The position numbers and the translations under genes were made by a program. From positions 30,399 through 94,398 of the forward strand of contig JAPKAY010000008.1 in assembly GCA_028825045.1 (NCBI GenBank): 64,000 nt of DNA, read 5' to 3'. The notes beneath the pieces were generated by a model. That model was not told where the DNA came from, searched no databases, and saw only the letters and a list, made by a program, of their open reading frames with translations. Each line of letters opens with the position of its first letter. The first letter of the stretch is position 1. Origin of the DNA: Halioglobus sp. (GTDB lineage: Bacteria > Pseudomonadota > Gammaproteobacteria > Pseudomonadales > Halieaceae). Positions 9,602 through 18,474 of the stretch are shown here, piece by piece.

Positions 9602-10002
9602 CAGCTGAGTCTATCGGGGCGGTATTTGAGCTGTCCCTTGGAGTATGCAGTGGTGCTTGGATCAATAGAATTGACTACAGTGAGTTTCATGGCGTGGTTC
9701 CGTGGAGAGGTAACTGCTTCGTGATAGTGTAATTGCTCTGTGGCTTGATTGATATCGAGCAGAAAAAGGTTCTTGCCTAGCTTGAATGATATGACACTTG
9801 GACTTAAGGAGATTGAAACATGTATTTATCGATAGGGCCGTCTGTCGACAGTGGTGTTGCGAGCGAGCCTGCACCTTCAGAGCTTGCCCCGCCTCATCGG
9901 GTATGTGGGTTTTTTGACGTATCCCGGCGATAAATACATGTTTAAACCTCCGCCACACAACTGAAATTCGAACTGACTATTAGGAAAACGGGGTAAGTGG
10001 TT
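9602..10002. other. 401-base gene-free stretch
   Basis: Between the divergent ABC exporter and SDR genes. No open frame here looks coding. It contains the inverted-repeat-bounded element at 9816-9943 and, next to the SDR start, a G-rich ribosome site. Promoters for both genes should lie here, but no clear sigma-70 pair stands out. Confidence 0.5.
9816..9943. repeat. 128-base element bounded by perfect 16-base inverted repeats
   Basis: AAACATGTATTTATCG (9816-9831) recurs as its exact reverse complement, CGATAAATACATGTTT (9928-9943). The ends are AT-rich, while the 96 bases between them are GC-rich and contain the 10-base palindrome CTGTCGACAG (9842-9851). No open frame and no clear target duplication flank it. 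It could be a miniature transposable element, a long hairpin RNA, or a protein-binding cruciform. Integron attC core ends (GTTRRRY) are not present. Confidence 0.6.
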
Positions 10003-10761
10003 ATGGGTGAAAAATTCAAAGATAAAGTGGTAATCGTCACTGGCGGCAGTCGCGGTCTCGGTCGCGCTATGTCACTCGGGTTTGCCCGCGAAGGTGCCCA
10101 TGTAGTCGTAGCCAGTCGCAAAATTGAAAACTGCCAGGCAGTTGTCGCGGCTATCGAAGCCGAGGGCGGAAAAGCGTTGGCTCAGGCCGTCCACATGGGT
10201 GACATCGCCGATTGCGATGCGCTGATTAAAGCAGCCTACAGACACTTTGGCGGCGTGGATGTGCTGGTTAACAATGCCGGCATCAACGTTGCTCTGGGGC
10301 CTCTGTCGGATATTGCACCTGCCGCCTTTGACAAAATGGTGGATGTCAACTTGAAGGGCCCCTGGTACCTGGCGTCGAGATTGGCACCGCGCATGGGTGA
10401 GCAGGGCGGTGGCTGTGTTATCAATGTACTGTCTGTGGCTGCACTGTGCACTCCAGCATATTCTGGTATCTACGCTGCGACGAAAGCAGCACTGAAGGCA
10501 CTCACCGAAGTCATGGCGCAGGAGTGGGCGAGCTGGAACATTCGGGTCAACGCGCTGGCCCCCGGAAGTTATCACTCTGACCTGACTGACGGCGCGATCG
10601 CTGCTCTACCTGAATATGCGACTGGTATGGTAGATGCGGCACTGATACCGCGCGTGGCGGAGACCGAGGAAATTCTCAATCCGGTTTTTTATCTGGCCTC
10701 AGAGAGCTTTACTACGGGTATAACACTGGTCGCCGACGGCGGCTTGATGGCCAAGCGTTAG
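10003..10761 (+). CDS. SDR-family NAD(P)-dependent oxidoreductase
   Basis: Classical short-chain dehydrogenase/reductase of 252 residues. Seen: the cofactor loop TGGSRGLG (13-20), NNAG (about 90-93), catalytic S144, Y157 and K161 in a YAATK motif, and the typical C-terminal LVADGG. Family enzymes oxidise or reduce hydroxyl/keto groups, often on hydroxyacyl or steroid-like substrates; the substrate is unknown. The ATG at 10003 is preferred over a GTG two codons upstream because a GGGG-containing ribosome site lies about 9 bases before it. The gene ends just before the convergent tatC end (4-base overlap). Confidence 0.85.
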   Translation: MGEKFKDKVVIVTGGSRGLGRAMSLGFAREGAHVVVASRKIENCQAVVAAIEAEGGKALAQAVHMGDIADCDALIKAAYRHFGGVDVLVNNAGINVALGPLSDIAPAAFDKMVDVNLKGPWYLASRLAPRMGEQGGGCVINVLSVAALCTPAYSGIYAATKAALKALTEVMAQEWASWNIRVNALAPGSYHSDLTDGAIAALPEYATGMVDAALIPRVAETEEILNPVFYLASESFTTGITLVADGGLMAKR

Positions 10762-11510
10762 TCATTGGATTGTCTTGCAGAGCGGCGCTGCATCAGGCGT
10801 CCGCAATAGACCCCGACCTCAAACAGTAGCCACATGGGAATCGCCAGCATAGATTGAGAAATGATGTCCGGCGGGGTTAGTAGCATGCCAAAAATAAAGC
10901 AGCCAACGATGATATAGGGGCGTTTTTTGGCGAGTGCCTCCGGCGTGGTGATGCCAGCCCAAATCATTAGAATTGCGGCGATCGGAATTTCAAAGGCCAG
11001 CCCAAATGCAAAAAACAATTTGAGTACGAAATCCAGGTAGCTGTTGATATCGGTCATTATGGTGATGTCATCAGGCGCGACGCTGGTAAAAAACGTGAAT
11101 ATAAGTGGAAAGACAGCGTAGTACGCGAAGGCGGCGCCAGCGTAAAAAAGTAGAACGCTCGAAGCCAGTAGTGGAATGGCTAAGCGTTTTTCATGGCGGT
11201 ACATACCCGGCGCGATAAAGCTCCAGACCTGGTACAACACATAAGGCATGGCCAAAAAAACGGCTGCTACCAGACTCAGTTTGAAGGGAGTGAAGAAGGG
11301 CGAGGCGACTTCGGTTGCTATCATGCTGGCACCAGGAGGCAGTATGGACCGCAGTGGCTCTGATACGAAGGCGTAGATGTCATTGGCGAAAGGAAACAAA
11401 CAAATAAACATCACTAAAATCGCTAAAAGGGCACGCAGTAGCTTGTCGCGCAATTCGGTGAGGTGTGTAACCAGTGGTAGTGGCTGATCGACCGATTCAG
11501 GCTCGCTCAT
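10758..11510 (-). CDS. tatC: Sec-independent translocase subunit TatC
   Basis: Inner-membrane receptor of the twin-arginine translocase, which moves folded proteins across the membrane using the proton gradient. The 250 residues show six hydrophobic segments and the conserved N-terminal HLTELRDKLLRA block, the periplasmic F-x-P-F-K region and P-Y-x-L-Y-Q-x-W-S-F. It is the last gene of a tatA-tatB-tatC run; its ATG overlaps the tatB stop (ATGA), indicating coupled translation. The 3' end overlaps the SDR gene by 4 bases. Confidence 0.95.
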   Translation of the reverse strand: MSEPESVDQPLPLVTHLTELRDKLLRALLAILVMFICLFPFANDIYAFVSEPLRSILPPGASMIATEVASPFFTPFKLSLVAAVFLAMPYVLYQVWSFIAPGMYRHEKRLAIPLLASSVLLFYAGAAFAYYAVFPLIFTFFTSVAPDDITIMTDINSYLDFVLKLFFAFGLAFEIPIAAILMIWAGITTPEALAKKRPYIIVGCFIFGMLLTPPDIISQSMLAIPMWLLFEVGVYCGRLMQRRSARQSND

Positions 11511-11836
11511 TCGGCTTTATTTTCCGTTTGATTCTCTTGTTGCTCACCAGAGCGGGTGTCTTCGGGAGTCGCCCATGAATCGGCAGTACTTTTTAGTTCG
11601 TGACCGATAGCTTGCGTGTCGTCCTTCAATTTTTCCCCGGTCTGTCGCAACTCCTTCATGATTGAATCGTTATGAAGTTCCTGCTGCACTTCATGTTTGA
11701 TTTCATTAAAGCCTCGCCTGATTCGATTTAGCCACAGGCTAGCCGTGCGCACCGCCTCGGGTAGGCGTTCTGGCCCAATAACGAGAAGGCCAACGACCCC
11801 AATGATGATGAGCTCGGCAAATCCTATATCGAACAT
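11507..11836 (-). CDS. tatB: Sec-independent translocase subunit TatB
   Basis: A 109-residue protein with one N-terminal membrane helix containing the FAELIIIGVVGLLVIGPERLP signature type of TatB, followed by an amphipathic helix and a long charged, Gln/Glu-rich tail. The Glu near residue 8 and the GPERLP turn separate it from TatA. TatB joins TatC to form the receptor for twin-arginine signal peptides. It starts 7 bases after the tatA stop and overlaps tatC by 4 bases. Confidence 0.95.
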   Translation of the reverse strand: MFDIGFAELIIIGVVGLLVIGPERLPEAVRTASLWLNRIRRGFNEIKHEVQQELHNDSIMKELRQTGEKLKDDTQAIGHELKSTADSWATPEDTRSGEQQENQTENKAE

Positions 11837-11843
11837 TTAGCGG

Positions 11844-12059
11844 TTACTTTTCTTTGGCGCCGTTGTCTGCAGCATCGTCGGGCTCTGTGTCATCTCCCGG
11901 CTGAGGTGTTTCGCCATCGTCTGCCATGCTATTGCGAAATCCCTTTACCGCGCTACCTAAGTCGCCGCCCAGCGTGCGTAGTCGTTTGGTGCCAAACAAC
12001 ATGATCACAATCGCCAGGACGATTAATAATTGCCAGATACTGATTCCACCGATTCCCAT
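11844..12059 (-). CDS. tatA: Sec-independent translocase subunit TatA
   Basis: A 71-residue pore-forming component of the Tat system. One N-terminal membrane helix ([18 protein letters not shown]) is followed by the F-G-T-K-R-L-R turn, the amphipathic helix [11 protein letters not shown] and an acidic tail. Multiple copies assemble on the TatBC complex when substrate binds. It is the first of the three tat genes and lies 37 bases downstream of hisE, on the same strand. Confidence 0.95.
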   Translation of the reverse strand: MGIGGISIWQLLIVLAIVIMLFGTKRLRTLGGDLGSAVKGFRNSMADDGETPQPGDDTEPDDAADNGAKEK

Positions 12060-12096
12060 TGCTCTCTCCTACTGTTCGTTCACTGTTGACAGCTCT

Positions 12097-12426
12097 TCAG
12101 TTGCCACGTGCTGCCTTTTCGTCAAGCCCGGAAATGCCAAATCGCTCGCTCAGGCATTTCAATACGTCATCTAAATCCAGGTCCAGATGAGATAGCATCA
12201 CCATAGTGTGAAACCATAAGTCCGCTATTTCGCCAACGACGGCTGTGCGATCACCGCCCGCCTCCGCATCCTTCGCTGCTAGAATAACTTCGGTAGCCTC
12301 CTCGCCCACTTTTTCAAGGATCTTGTTCAGGCCTTTGTGGTGGAGGCTTGCTACATAAGATTGTTCCGGGTCAGTGCCCTTGCGCGCGGCGAGGGTGGTT
12401 TCCAGTTGTGTCAGCACGTCACTCAT
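12097..12426 (-). CDS. hisE: Phosphoribosyl-ATP pyrophosphatase
   Basis: Second step of histidine synthesis: converts phosphoribosyl-ATP to phosphoribosyl-AMP and pyrophosphate. The 109 residues show the MazG-like all-alpha fold with the acidic metal-binding block [13 protein letters not shown] and E-I-A-D-L-W-F-H. It is separate from HisI, as in Pseudomonas, rather than fused as in enterics. The start overlaps the hisI stop by 4 bases, so the two enzymes of successive steps are translationally coupled. Confidence 0.95.
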   Translation of the reverse strand: MSDVLTQLETTLAARKGTDPEQSYVASLHHKGLNKILEKVGEEATEVILAAKDAEAGGDRTAVVGEIADLWFHTMVMLSHLDLDLDDVLKCLSERFGISGLDEKAARGN

Positions 12427-12824
12427 GGTTTATTCCCGTAAATGTCTTCAGGTGCTTTAATCACGTCGTCGGTGACGCTCCATGCGCCATTTTCAATTCG
12501 CTGGTAAAAACAACTGCGTCTGCCAGTGTGACAGGCAATGCCACCTATTTGTTCAACTTTCATCAGCACTGTGTCCGCATCGCAGTCGATACGCAACTCT
12601 TTCAGGTGCTGTATGTGACCTGATTCCTCTCCTTTGCGCCATAGCGCCTGCCGCGAACGCGACCAGTAAATAGCGCGACCCTCGCTGAGAGTCAACTGCA
12701 GAGCATTGCTGTTCATCCAGGCCAGCATCAGTACTTCGCCGGACTCCCAGTCCTGGGCGATGACAGGGACTAGCCCCTGCTCGTTCCATTTGATGTCTTG
12801 CGCCAGCGCACTGGGCTCAGTCAT
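12423..12824 (-). CDS. hisI: Phosphoribosyl-AMP cyclohydrolase
   Basis: Third step of histidine synthesis: opens the adenine ring of phosphoribosyl-AMP. A 133-residue Zn/Mg enzyme with the conserved block E-V-L-M-L-A-W-M-N, the C-D-A-D metal-binding motif and the [10 protein letters not shown] cysteine motif near the C-terminus. The ATG at 12824 is chosen since GGGAG lies 8 bases before it; a frame extending to 12872 has no ribosome site and a non-homologous start. It lies between ubiB and hisE on the same strand. Confidence 0.93.
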   Translation of the reverse strand: MTEPSALAQDIKWNEQGLVPVIAQDWESGEVLMLAWMNSNALQLTLSEGRAIYWSRSRQALWRKGEESGHIQHLKELRIDCDADTVLMKVEQIGGIACHTGRRSCFYQRIENGAWSVTDDVIKAPEDIYGNKP

Positions 12825-12878
12825 GTTTGTCTCCCGCAGAGTCGCATTATGGCACAGGGCGCTTTGGGGCACATATGT

Positions 12879-14519
12879 TCAGCGGTTCCTGGGCCATATC
12901 AGGCCCAGGCCCAGTGCAGCCAACAACCAGCTAGCCGGGGGGATAGCGGCGGCGTATTGCCGGATGTCGGGAATGGCGATTGCAACGGCAGCGATGCAAA
13001 CAATAGCACCAACAATATGGCGTCGCCGTTTGGCCACAATCAGTCCTTGCTCTAGCTTGTCGTTAGACGCCTCTGCGTGTACTGGCTTGCGGCGGCTAGA
13101 ATCCCGGGATTGTTGCAGGTTTTCCAGCGCAGCTTCTGATAGCTGTGGCAATTGCTCTATCCAGGAAGGTGCCTGGCGCTGCAGGCGCTTGAGGAGTGCT
13201 TGTGGTGAGTAGCGCTGCTGTACCCAGTCTTCCAAAAACGGTTGCGCTGTGTCCCACAAGTTGAGATCGGGATACAGCTGACGGCCCAGGCCCTCAATGT
13301 TTAACAGGGTTTTTTGTAACAGCACCAGGGAGGGTTGTACTTCCATGTCAAAGCGGCTGGCGGTCTGGAAAAGGTAAACCAGGAGTTGGCCGAAGGATAT
13401 CTGGCTGATGGGCCGTTCGAATATAGGTTCACATACAGCGCGCATCGCTGATTCAAAATCCTGCACGCGGGTCTCCGGCGACACCCAGCCGCATTCCACG
13501 TGAAGTTGTGCGACTTCGCGATAGTCGCGGTGAAAAATGCCGAGAAGATTACGTCCCAGATAGTACTGATCGGCGTCCGAGAGACTGCCGATGATGGCGC
13601 AGTCCACACCAATATAAGTGGGGTCAGCAGGGTCGGTAACGTCTACAAAAATATTGCCAGGATGCATGTCTGCGTGGAAGAAACTGTGTTGGAAAACCTG
13701 AGTGAAAAAAATCTCCACGCCGCGCTCGCTGAGCAACTTCAGGTCGGTTCCCTTGGCTCGCAGGGTTTCAACATCAGTAACAGGAATGCCCGATATGCGT
13801 TCCATGGTTAATACGTCGCGACAGGTGTAGTCCCAGTAAACTTCAGGAACATATAGCAGCTTATTGTTCTCGAAATTCCGTCGTAGTTGGCTGGTGTTTG
13901 CAGCTTCTCGGGTCATGTCCAATTCATCAAGGATGACCAGTTCGTAGTCCGAGACGACTTCCACCGCACGCAAACGCTTGCCCTGTGGGTGGTACTTTGT
14001 TGCCAGTTTTGCAAGCGTCAGCATCAGAGCCGTATCTTCACGAATAACAGACTCAATATCGGGGCGGACCACCTTGACCACGACCTGTTCACCACTGTGC
14101 AGGGTGGCGCAATGTACTTGGGCTACGGAAGCCGAGGCCATGGGCGTACTCTCGAAGCTCGCGAACAGCTCAGTGACCGGTTTCCCCAGGGCATGCTCGA
14201 TAATGGCGACGGACTGCTCTTGCGGAAACGGTGGGACACTGTCCTGCAGTTTGGCCAGTTCGTTAGCAATATCCTCAGACAGGAGATCGCGCCGGGTCGA
14301 TAACATTTGGCCGAACTTGATAAACACCGGCCCCAATTCTTCCAGGGCGCGGCGCAGGCGAGCTCCGCGTGATAGATCCGGTACTGCATGCAGGCGCCAG
14401 GGCAAGAGTCCCAGCGCAAACCGAGGTAGCGCGGGAAGTTGTTCGCGGTCAACAAATTCATCCAGGCGGTAGCGACCGATGACCCGCAGAATTTTTGTGA
14501 GGCGCATGGCGCGAGACAT
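12879..14519 (-). CDS. ubiB: Ubiquinone biosynthesis protein kinase-like UbiB
   Basis: A 546-residue ABC1/ADCK/UbiB-family atypical kinase fold protein, needed for ubiquinone synthesis and probably acting as an ATPase at the membrane. Seen: the family signature RRDLLSEDIANELAKLQDSVPPF region, KxGQ-like FIKFGQMLSTR, the Ala-rich loop SASVAQVH, and HADMHPGNIFV as the catalytic-loop equivalent. A hydrophobic C-terminal tail (last ~40 residues) gives the membrane anchor. The gene starts 3 bases after the ubiJ stop and is part of ubiE-ubiJ-ubiB. Confidence 0.95.
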   Translation of the reverse strand: MSRAMRLTKILRVIGRYRLDEFVDREQLPALPRFALGLLPWRLHAVPDLSRGARLRRALEELGPVFIKFGQMLSTRRDLLSEDIANELAKLQDSVPPFPQEQSVAIIEHALGKPVTELFASFESTPMASASVAQVHCATLHSGEQVVVKVVRPDIESVIREDTALMLTLAKLATKYHPQGKRLRAVEVVSDYELVILDELDMTREAANTSQLRRNFENNKLLYVPEVYWDYTCRDVLTMERISGIPVTDVETLRAKGTDLKLLSERGVEIFFTQVFQHSFFHADMHPGNIFVDVTDPADPTYIGVDCAIIGSLSDADQYYLGRNLLGIFHRDYREVAQLHVECGWVSPETRVQDFESAMRAVCEPIFERPISQISFGQLLVYLFQTASRFDMEVQPSLVLLQKTLLNIEGLGRQLYPDLNLWDTAQPFLEDWVQQRYSPQALLKRLQRQAPSWIEQLPQLSEAALENLQQSRDSSRRKPVHAEASNDKLEQGLIVAKRRRHIVGAIVCIAAVAIAIPDIRQYAAAIPPASWLLAALGLGLIWPRNR

Positions 14520-14522
14520 CGG

Positions 14523-15164
14523 TCAGCCCCGCAACATTTGCAGGCGCTGACGCAGGCGCTCTGTGCGAGACTGCAATCGATCCACGCGCAATTCCAACTC
14601 ATGTACATCGCGGTAGAAGTCTTCCACCTCTAGTCGGGGCGGGCTGAGTCGGGCCTCTTCGTGGATGAACTCGTCCAGCTGTCTGCTCAGGCTCGCAGAG
14701 GCCTGTCTGCCCCAGGCGAAGGCGCTGCGTAACATTTGTGCCAGCTGATGTCCGGGAACATCCCCAAGGGTCGCGACCAAAGGTGCCTCCCAGTCCATAT
14801 TCAATGTTGCCAGAATTTGTTGCAATTCAATCAGTGGTGCACTGTCGCCTTCCAGTTCCAAACCACCGTTGATTAGGGTGGCTGTCGGATCGTTGGACGT
14901 AGCAAGCTCGGTGAAATCTGATGCCTCGCCTCTCACACTGGTTGTGATTGGGCCAGTGTGGACACCAGCCAGGCGAATGCCCTGCTCACCTGGGTGCAAA
15001 TAGATTTCGAAGCTAGGCGCGGTGCAATGCAGTGCAAACACACAATCTTCAAGCCGAGCCAGTTCGTTTTTGCTCTCGGGGGCCAGATCCAGAGCGCGTT
15101 TGAGTGCCGTCTCCAGAGCCGCCAGGGCCGCCGTGTGCAGTGTGGGGTCTGCGGCGCCAGTCAT
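14523..15164 (-). CDS. ubiJ: Ubiquinone biosynthesis accessory factor UbiJ
   Basis: A 213-residue protein with an N-terminal SCP2 lipid-binding domain and a C-terminal coiled coil (ELRVDRLQSRTERLRQRLQ). Known UbiJ, with UbiK, scaffolds the soluble complex of late ubiquinone enzymes and carries the hydrophobic intermediate. Position between ubiE and ubiB, the conserved context of the family, supports the call more than sequence identity does. It starts with ATG just before the ubiE stop region. Confidence 0.88.
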   Translation of the reverse strand: MTGAADPTLHTAALAALETALKRALDLAPESKNELARLEDCVFALHCTAPSFEIYLHPGEQGIRLAGVHTGPITTSVRGEASDFTELATSNDPTATLINGGLELEGDSAPLIELQQILATLNMDWEAPLVATLGDVPGHQLAQMLRSAFAWGRQASASLSRQLDEFIHEEARLSPPRLEVEDFYRDVHELELRVDRLQSRTERLRQRLQMLRG

Positions 15165-15165
15165 T

Positions 15166-15915
15166 TCAGGCCTTGATGCCGCGGTGCAGTGCGACGATGC
15201 CGCCGGTCATGTTGTGGAATTCGCACTGGCAGAAGCCAGCGTCCTCCATCATACCCAACAAGGTGTCCTGGTCCGGGTGTTTGCGGATGGATTCTGCCAG
15301 ATATTGATAGCTGTCACTGTCATTGGCGATCAGGCGTCCCATGAGCGGCAACACGCGGAAGGAATAAGTATCGTAAGCTTTGCTGAGCAAAGGATTGCCC
15401 GGCTTGGAAAACTCCAGCACCAGCAGTCGACCCCCGGGTTTGAGCACGCGCAACATCGAGCGCAGCGCCAGGTCGATATCGGTGACATTGCGCAAGCCAA
15501 AGGCAATCGTGATGCAGTCAAAACTGTCGTCTGGAAATGGCAGGTATTGGGCATCGGCCTGCACAAATTCGATAGTGCGCTGGCGTCCCTGATCCAGCAG
15601 TTTGTCTCGGCCCACCCGTAACATGGAATCGTTGATGTCGGCCAGGACTACGCGACCTTCCGGCCCTACCAGTTCGGCAAAACGCGCCGCCAAATCACCG
15701 GTGCCGCCGGCGATGTCCAGCACAGCGTTGTTTTTGCGCACGCCGCTCAACTCGATTGTGAAGCGCTTCCAGATCCGGTGTATGCCGCCTGACATAAGGT
15801 CGTTCATTACGTCGTAGCGTGCCGCCACTGAATGAAAAACCTCGCCCACGAGTCCGGCTTTGGCATCCTTGTCGACTTCCTTATAACCGAAGTGTGTGGT
15901 GTCTTTCTCGCTCAT
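15166..15915 (-). CDS. ubiE: Ubiquinone/menaquinone C-methyltransferase UbiE
   Basis: SAM-dependent C-methyltransferase of 249 residues that methylates the benzoquinol ring (and demethylmenaquinol where present). Seen: the N-terminal FGYKEV and [25 protein letters not shown] signature, the SAM motif [11 protein letters not shown] and the FGLRNVTD motif. It is first in the run ubiE-ubiJ-ubiB-hisI-hisE-tatABC, all on the minus strand with small gaps, an order also known from Pseudomonas. Confidence 0.96.
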   Translation of the reverse strand: MSEKDTTHFGYKEVDKDAKAGLVGEVFHSVAARYDVMNDLMSGGIHRIWKRFTIELSGVRKNNAVLDIAGGTGDLAARFAELVGPEGRVVLADINDSMLRVGRDKLLDQGRQRTIEFVQADAQYLPFPDDSFDCITIAFGLRNVTDIDLALRSMLRVLKPGGRLLVLEFSKPGNPLLSKAYDTYSFRVLPLMGRLIANDSDSYQYLAESIRKHPDQDTLLGMMEDAGFCQCEFHNMTGGIVALHRGIKA

Positions 15916-16058
15916 ACTGCCTCCGTCCGGGATTGGGGCAAGGGTGCATTATAACCTGATGCGAGCGCCTGACGGCAATTAGCGCCCTCAACCTATTCAG
16001 ACTTCCGAGCTTAAACGCAACGACCGAAGCGTCTGAAGAGGAAATTACTGGGTGCACA

Positions 16059-16448
16059 CTACCTGGAGAGATCTAGCACCTGAACGTCCGGATCACGACT
16101 GGCGCCAGCGTCAGCCAGTCGATCGAGGTAGACCTGCCATTTGGCCTCCTGATTTTTGCCCAGCTCATACAGGTAAGTAAAGGCGTACAGCCCGGTATCG
16201 TGGCCGTCGTCGAAGACGAGTTGCAGGGCGTAGTTGCCCACCGGTTTGATGTCAGTGATGGCAACTTTAAGTTTTCCCGTTTGCAATACTTCCTGCCCGG
16301 GCCCGTGGCCCAGCACTTCCGCAGAAGGAGAGTAAACGCGCAGATATTCGCAGCTCAGGCTAAAGCGTTCGCCGTTGGCATACTCGAGCTCAAGCTGCCG
16401 GGAGCGGCTGTGCAATTGTATGGCAACGGGTTTAGTTTGTTCGGCCAC
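16059..16448 (-). CDS. DUF971 (GBBH-like N-terminal) protein
   Basis: A 129-residue protein of the DUF971 family, which resembles the N-terminal zinc domain of gamma-butyrobetaine hydroxylase. Seen: LHSRSRQLELEYANGE, LSCEYLRVYSPSAE and the YALQLVFDDGHDTGLYAFTYL block. The biochemical role is unknown; some homologues are linked to Fe-S protein assembly. It starts with GTG three bases before the hslU stop, so it is probably co-transcribed with hslVU, the same arrangement as next to hslU in Pseudomonas. That would place it under heat-shock control. Confidence 0.85.
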   Translation of the reverse strand: MAEQTKPVAIQLHSRSRQLELEYANGERFSLSCEYLRVYSPSAEVLGHGPGQEVLQTGKLKVAITDIKPVGNYALQLVFDDGHDTGLYAFTYLYELGKNQEAKWQVYLDRLADAGASRDPDVQVLDLSR

Positions 16449-16450
16449 AA

Positions 16451-17776
16451 TTACAGGATAAACCGGGACAGGTCATCGTCAGCGCTAAGTTCCTGCAATT
16501 GTTTGTCAACGTAGGCAGCGTCAACGCTGAGGGAGGCGTCTTGAACGCCAGCATCTGCAGCGCCGAAGGAAGTGTCCTCCAGCAGTCGCTCCATCACTGT
16601 GTGCAGTCGGCGCGCGCCGATATTTTCGGTTCTTTCGTTCACTTTCCAGGCTGTCTCGGCAATACGCCGCAATCCGTCCGCGCTGAAAGTTAGCTCGAGG
16701 CCTTCGGTGGCCAGCAGTGCCTGGTACTGTTCGGTTAGGGAGGCGCTGGGTTCCGTTAGAATACGTTCGAAATCGTCCGGTGTAAGTGCCGCGAGCTCCA
16801 CCCGGATAGGTAGGCGGCCCTGCAGTTCGGGAATGAGATCAGAGGGTTTGGCCAGATGAAACGCCCCCGAAGCAATAAACAGGATGTGATCGGTTTTGAT
16901 CATTCCGTGCTTGGTGCTGACGGTTGACCCCTCGATCAGTGGTAACAGGTCGCGCTGCACGCCCTCGCGCGATACTTCCCCTCCACCGCCGTTTTCGGCA
17001 CGTTTTGCTACCTTGTCTAACTCGTCGAGGAATACGATGCCGTTCTGTTCCGCTTCGGTTACCGCTTTTTGTTTGAGGTCGTCCTCGTTGATCATTTTCG
17101 CTGCTTCTTCATCACACAGTGCAGTGAGTGCCGCTTTCACTGGCATTTTGCGGGTTTTCTGTTGCTGCCGGGACATATTGGAAAACATGCTTTGCAGCTG
17201 ACTGGTCATCTCCTCCATACCTGGCGGGGCCATGATCTCCATCCCCGGCAGGCTAGTGCTTACTTCCAGTTCGATCTCTTTCTCATCGAGGTCGCCCTCG
17301 CGTAGCCTTTTGCGCAGCAGTTGGCGTGTGGTGGAAGTTGTATCAGGTTCGGAGTCGCGGGCCGGGGGCAGCAGTATATCGAGAATGCGCTCCTCGGCCG
17401 CTTCCTCTGCGCGAAAACGTACGCGTGTCATTTCCTGTTCGCGGTACATTTTGATGGCAACATCCACCAAGTCGCGAATAATCGATTCAACATCGCGCCC
17501 AACGTAGCCTACCTCGGTGAACTTGGTTGCCTCAACCTTGACGAAAGGTGCGTTGGCCAATTTGGCCAGTCGTCGAGCGATCTCTGTTTTGCCGACACCG
17601 GTGGGGCCAATCATCAGTATATTTTTGGGCGTGATTTCGGCTCGGAGCTCTTCGGGCAATTGCATACGTCGCCAGCGATTGCGAAGAGCAATCGCGACAG
17701 CGCGCTTGGCGTCGTCCTGGCCGATAATGTGTTTGTCCAGTTCGTGAACAATCTCGCGGGGAGTCATATTGGACAT
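16451..17776 (-). CDS. hslU: ATP-dependent protease ATPase subunit HslU
   Basis: AAA+ unfoldase of the HslUV (ClpYQ) protease, cytoplasmic. The 441 residues show Walker A GPTGVGKT (57-64), the pore loop GYVGRD, an inserted I-domain (about 110-230), Walker [10 protein letters not shown], the sensor region and the C-terminal tail ending SRFIL, which inserts into HslV. It follows hslV by 8 bases and shares the sigma-32 promoter upstream of that gene. Confidence 0.97.
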   Translation of the reverse strand: MSNMTPREIVHELDKHIIGQDDAKRAVAIALRNRWRRMQLPEELRAEITPKNILMIGPTGVGKTEIARRLAKLANAPFVKVEATKFTEVGYVGRDVESIIRDLVDVAIKMYREQEMTRVRFRAEEAAEERILDILLPPARDSEPDTTSTTRQLLRKRLREGDLDEKEIELEVSTSLPGMEIMAPPGMEEMTSQLQSMFSNMSRQQQKTRKMPVKAALTALCDEEAAKMINEDDLKQKAVTEAEQNGIVFLDELDKVAKRAENGGGGEVSREGVQRDLLPLIEGSTVSTKHGMIKTDHILFIASGAFHLAKPSDLIPELQGRLPIRVELAALTPDDFERILTEPSASLTEQYQALLATEGLELTFSADGLRRIAETAWKVNERTENIGARRLHTVMERLLEDTSFGAADAGVQDASLSVDAAYVDKQLQELSADDDLSRFIL

Positions 17777-17784
17777 GTAGGGGC

Positions 17785-18324
17785 CTAAAAATCCAGTTGT
17801 TCGATGGTTCGATTGTGGTTGGTGTAGATGCAGATGTCGGCAGCGATGCCAAGGCCTTTTTCCACGATGGTGCTAGCGTCCAGCTCGGTGTTGTCCAGCA
17901 GAGCGCGGGCGGCCGACTGGGCAAAGGGCCCACCTGAGCCTATAGCGATAAGATTATCCTCGGGCTCTATGACATCACCGTTGCCGGTGATAATGAGGGA
18001 GGTTTCTTTATCTGCTACTGCCAGTAGTGCCTCAAGTCTTCGCAGGGCACGTTCGGTGCGCCAGGCTTTGGCCAGTTCCACCGCTGCGCGGACCAGGTGG
18101 CCCTGGTGTTTTTCCAGCTGTGCTTCAAACAGTTCGAACAAGGTAAATGCATCGGCAGTGCCACCGGCAAAACCGGCCAGAACCTGATCATGATAGAGGC
18201 GTCTCACCTTGCGGGCGTTCCCTTTCATCACAGTATTGCCCATGGACACCTGGCCGTCGCCGCCAATGACTACGCTGTTGCCGCGGCGTACGGATAAAAT
18301 GGTCGTACCTCGAAACTGTTCCAC
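17785..18324 (-). CDS. hslV: ATP-dependent protease peptidase subunit HslV
   Basis: N-terminal-threonine peptidase of the HslUV protease. The 179 residues include TTILSVRR, the strand that starts mature HslV, then [15 protein letters not shown] and [14 protein letters not shown]. Here six residues (MEQFRG) come before the catalytic Thr7, so the enzyme needs removal of a short propeptide rather than only the start Met as in E. coli. GTG start with GGAG 7 bases before it. First gene of the heat-shock operon hslV-hslU-DUF971. Confidence 0.97.
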   Translation of the reverse strand: MEQFRGTTILSVRRGNSVVIGGDGQVSMGNTVMKGNARKVRRLYHDQVLAGFAGGTADAFTLFELFEAQLEKHQGHLVRAAVELAKAWRTERALRRLEALLAVADKETSLIITGNGDVIEPEDNLIAIGSGGPFAQSAARALLDNTELDASTIVEKGLGIAADICIYTNHNRTIEQLDF

Positions 18325-18432
18325 AATATTTCTCCGTTTGGCAACTTGCCGAGCGTCGCAAAGGGGAGTGGCGATGCATGTGCGTTCAATGTGGGTCTAG
18401 CTGTATAGGTTCAGTACACCCTGTTCGGTTTG

Positions 18433-18460
18433 ATATGGGGCAAAGTCAGGAAAATTCAAG
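18433..18460 (-). promoter_or_regulatory. Sigma-32 heat-shock promoter of hslVU
   Basis: On the minus strand CTTGAA (18460-18455) and CCCCATAT (18440-18433) are separated by 14 bases, a nearly exact match to the RpoH consensus CTTGAA-N13-15-CCCCATNT. It lies about 110 bases before the hslV start, with transcription expected near 18425. The -35 box abuts a small CCCTGA/TCAGGG hairpin that overlaps the stop codon of the SPOR gene. Confidence 0.85.
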
Positions 18461-18474
18461 CCCTGATGTCGATG

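Noticed and set aside
9816..9943. Integron attC site
   Set aside because: No GTTRRRY/RYYYAAC core ends and no integron cassette genes nearby.
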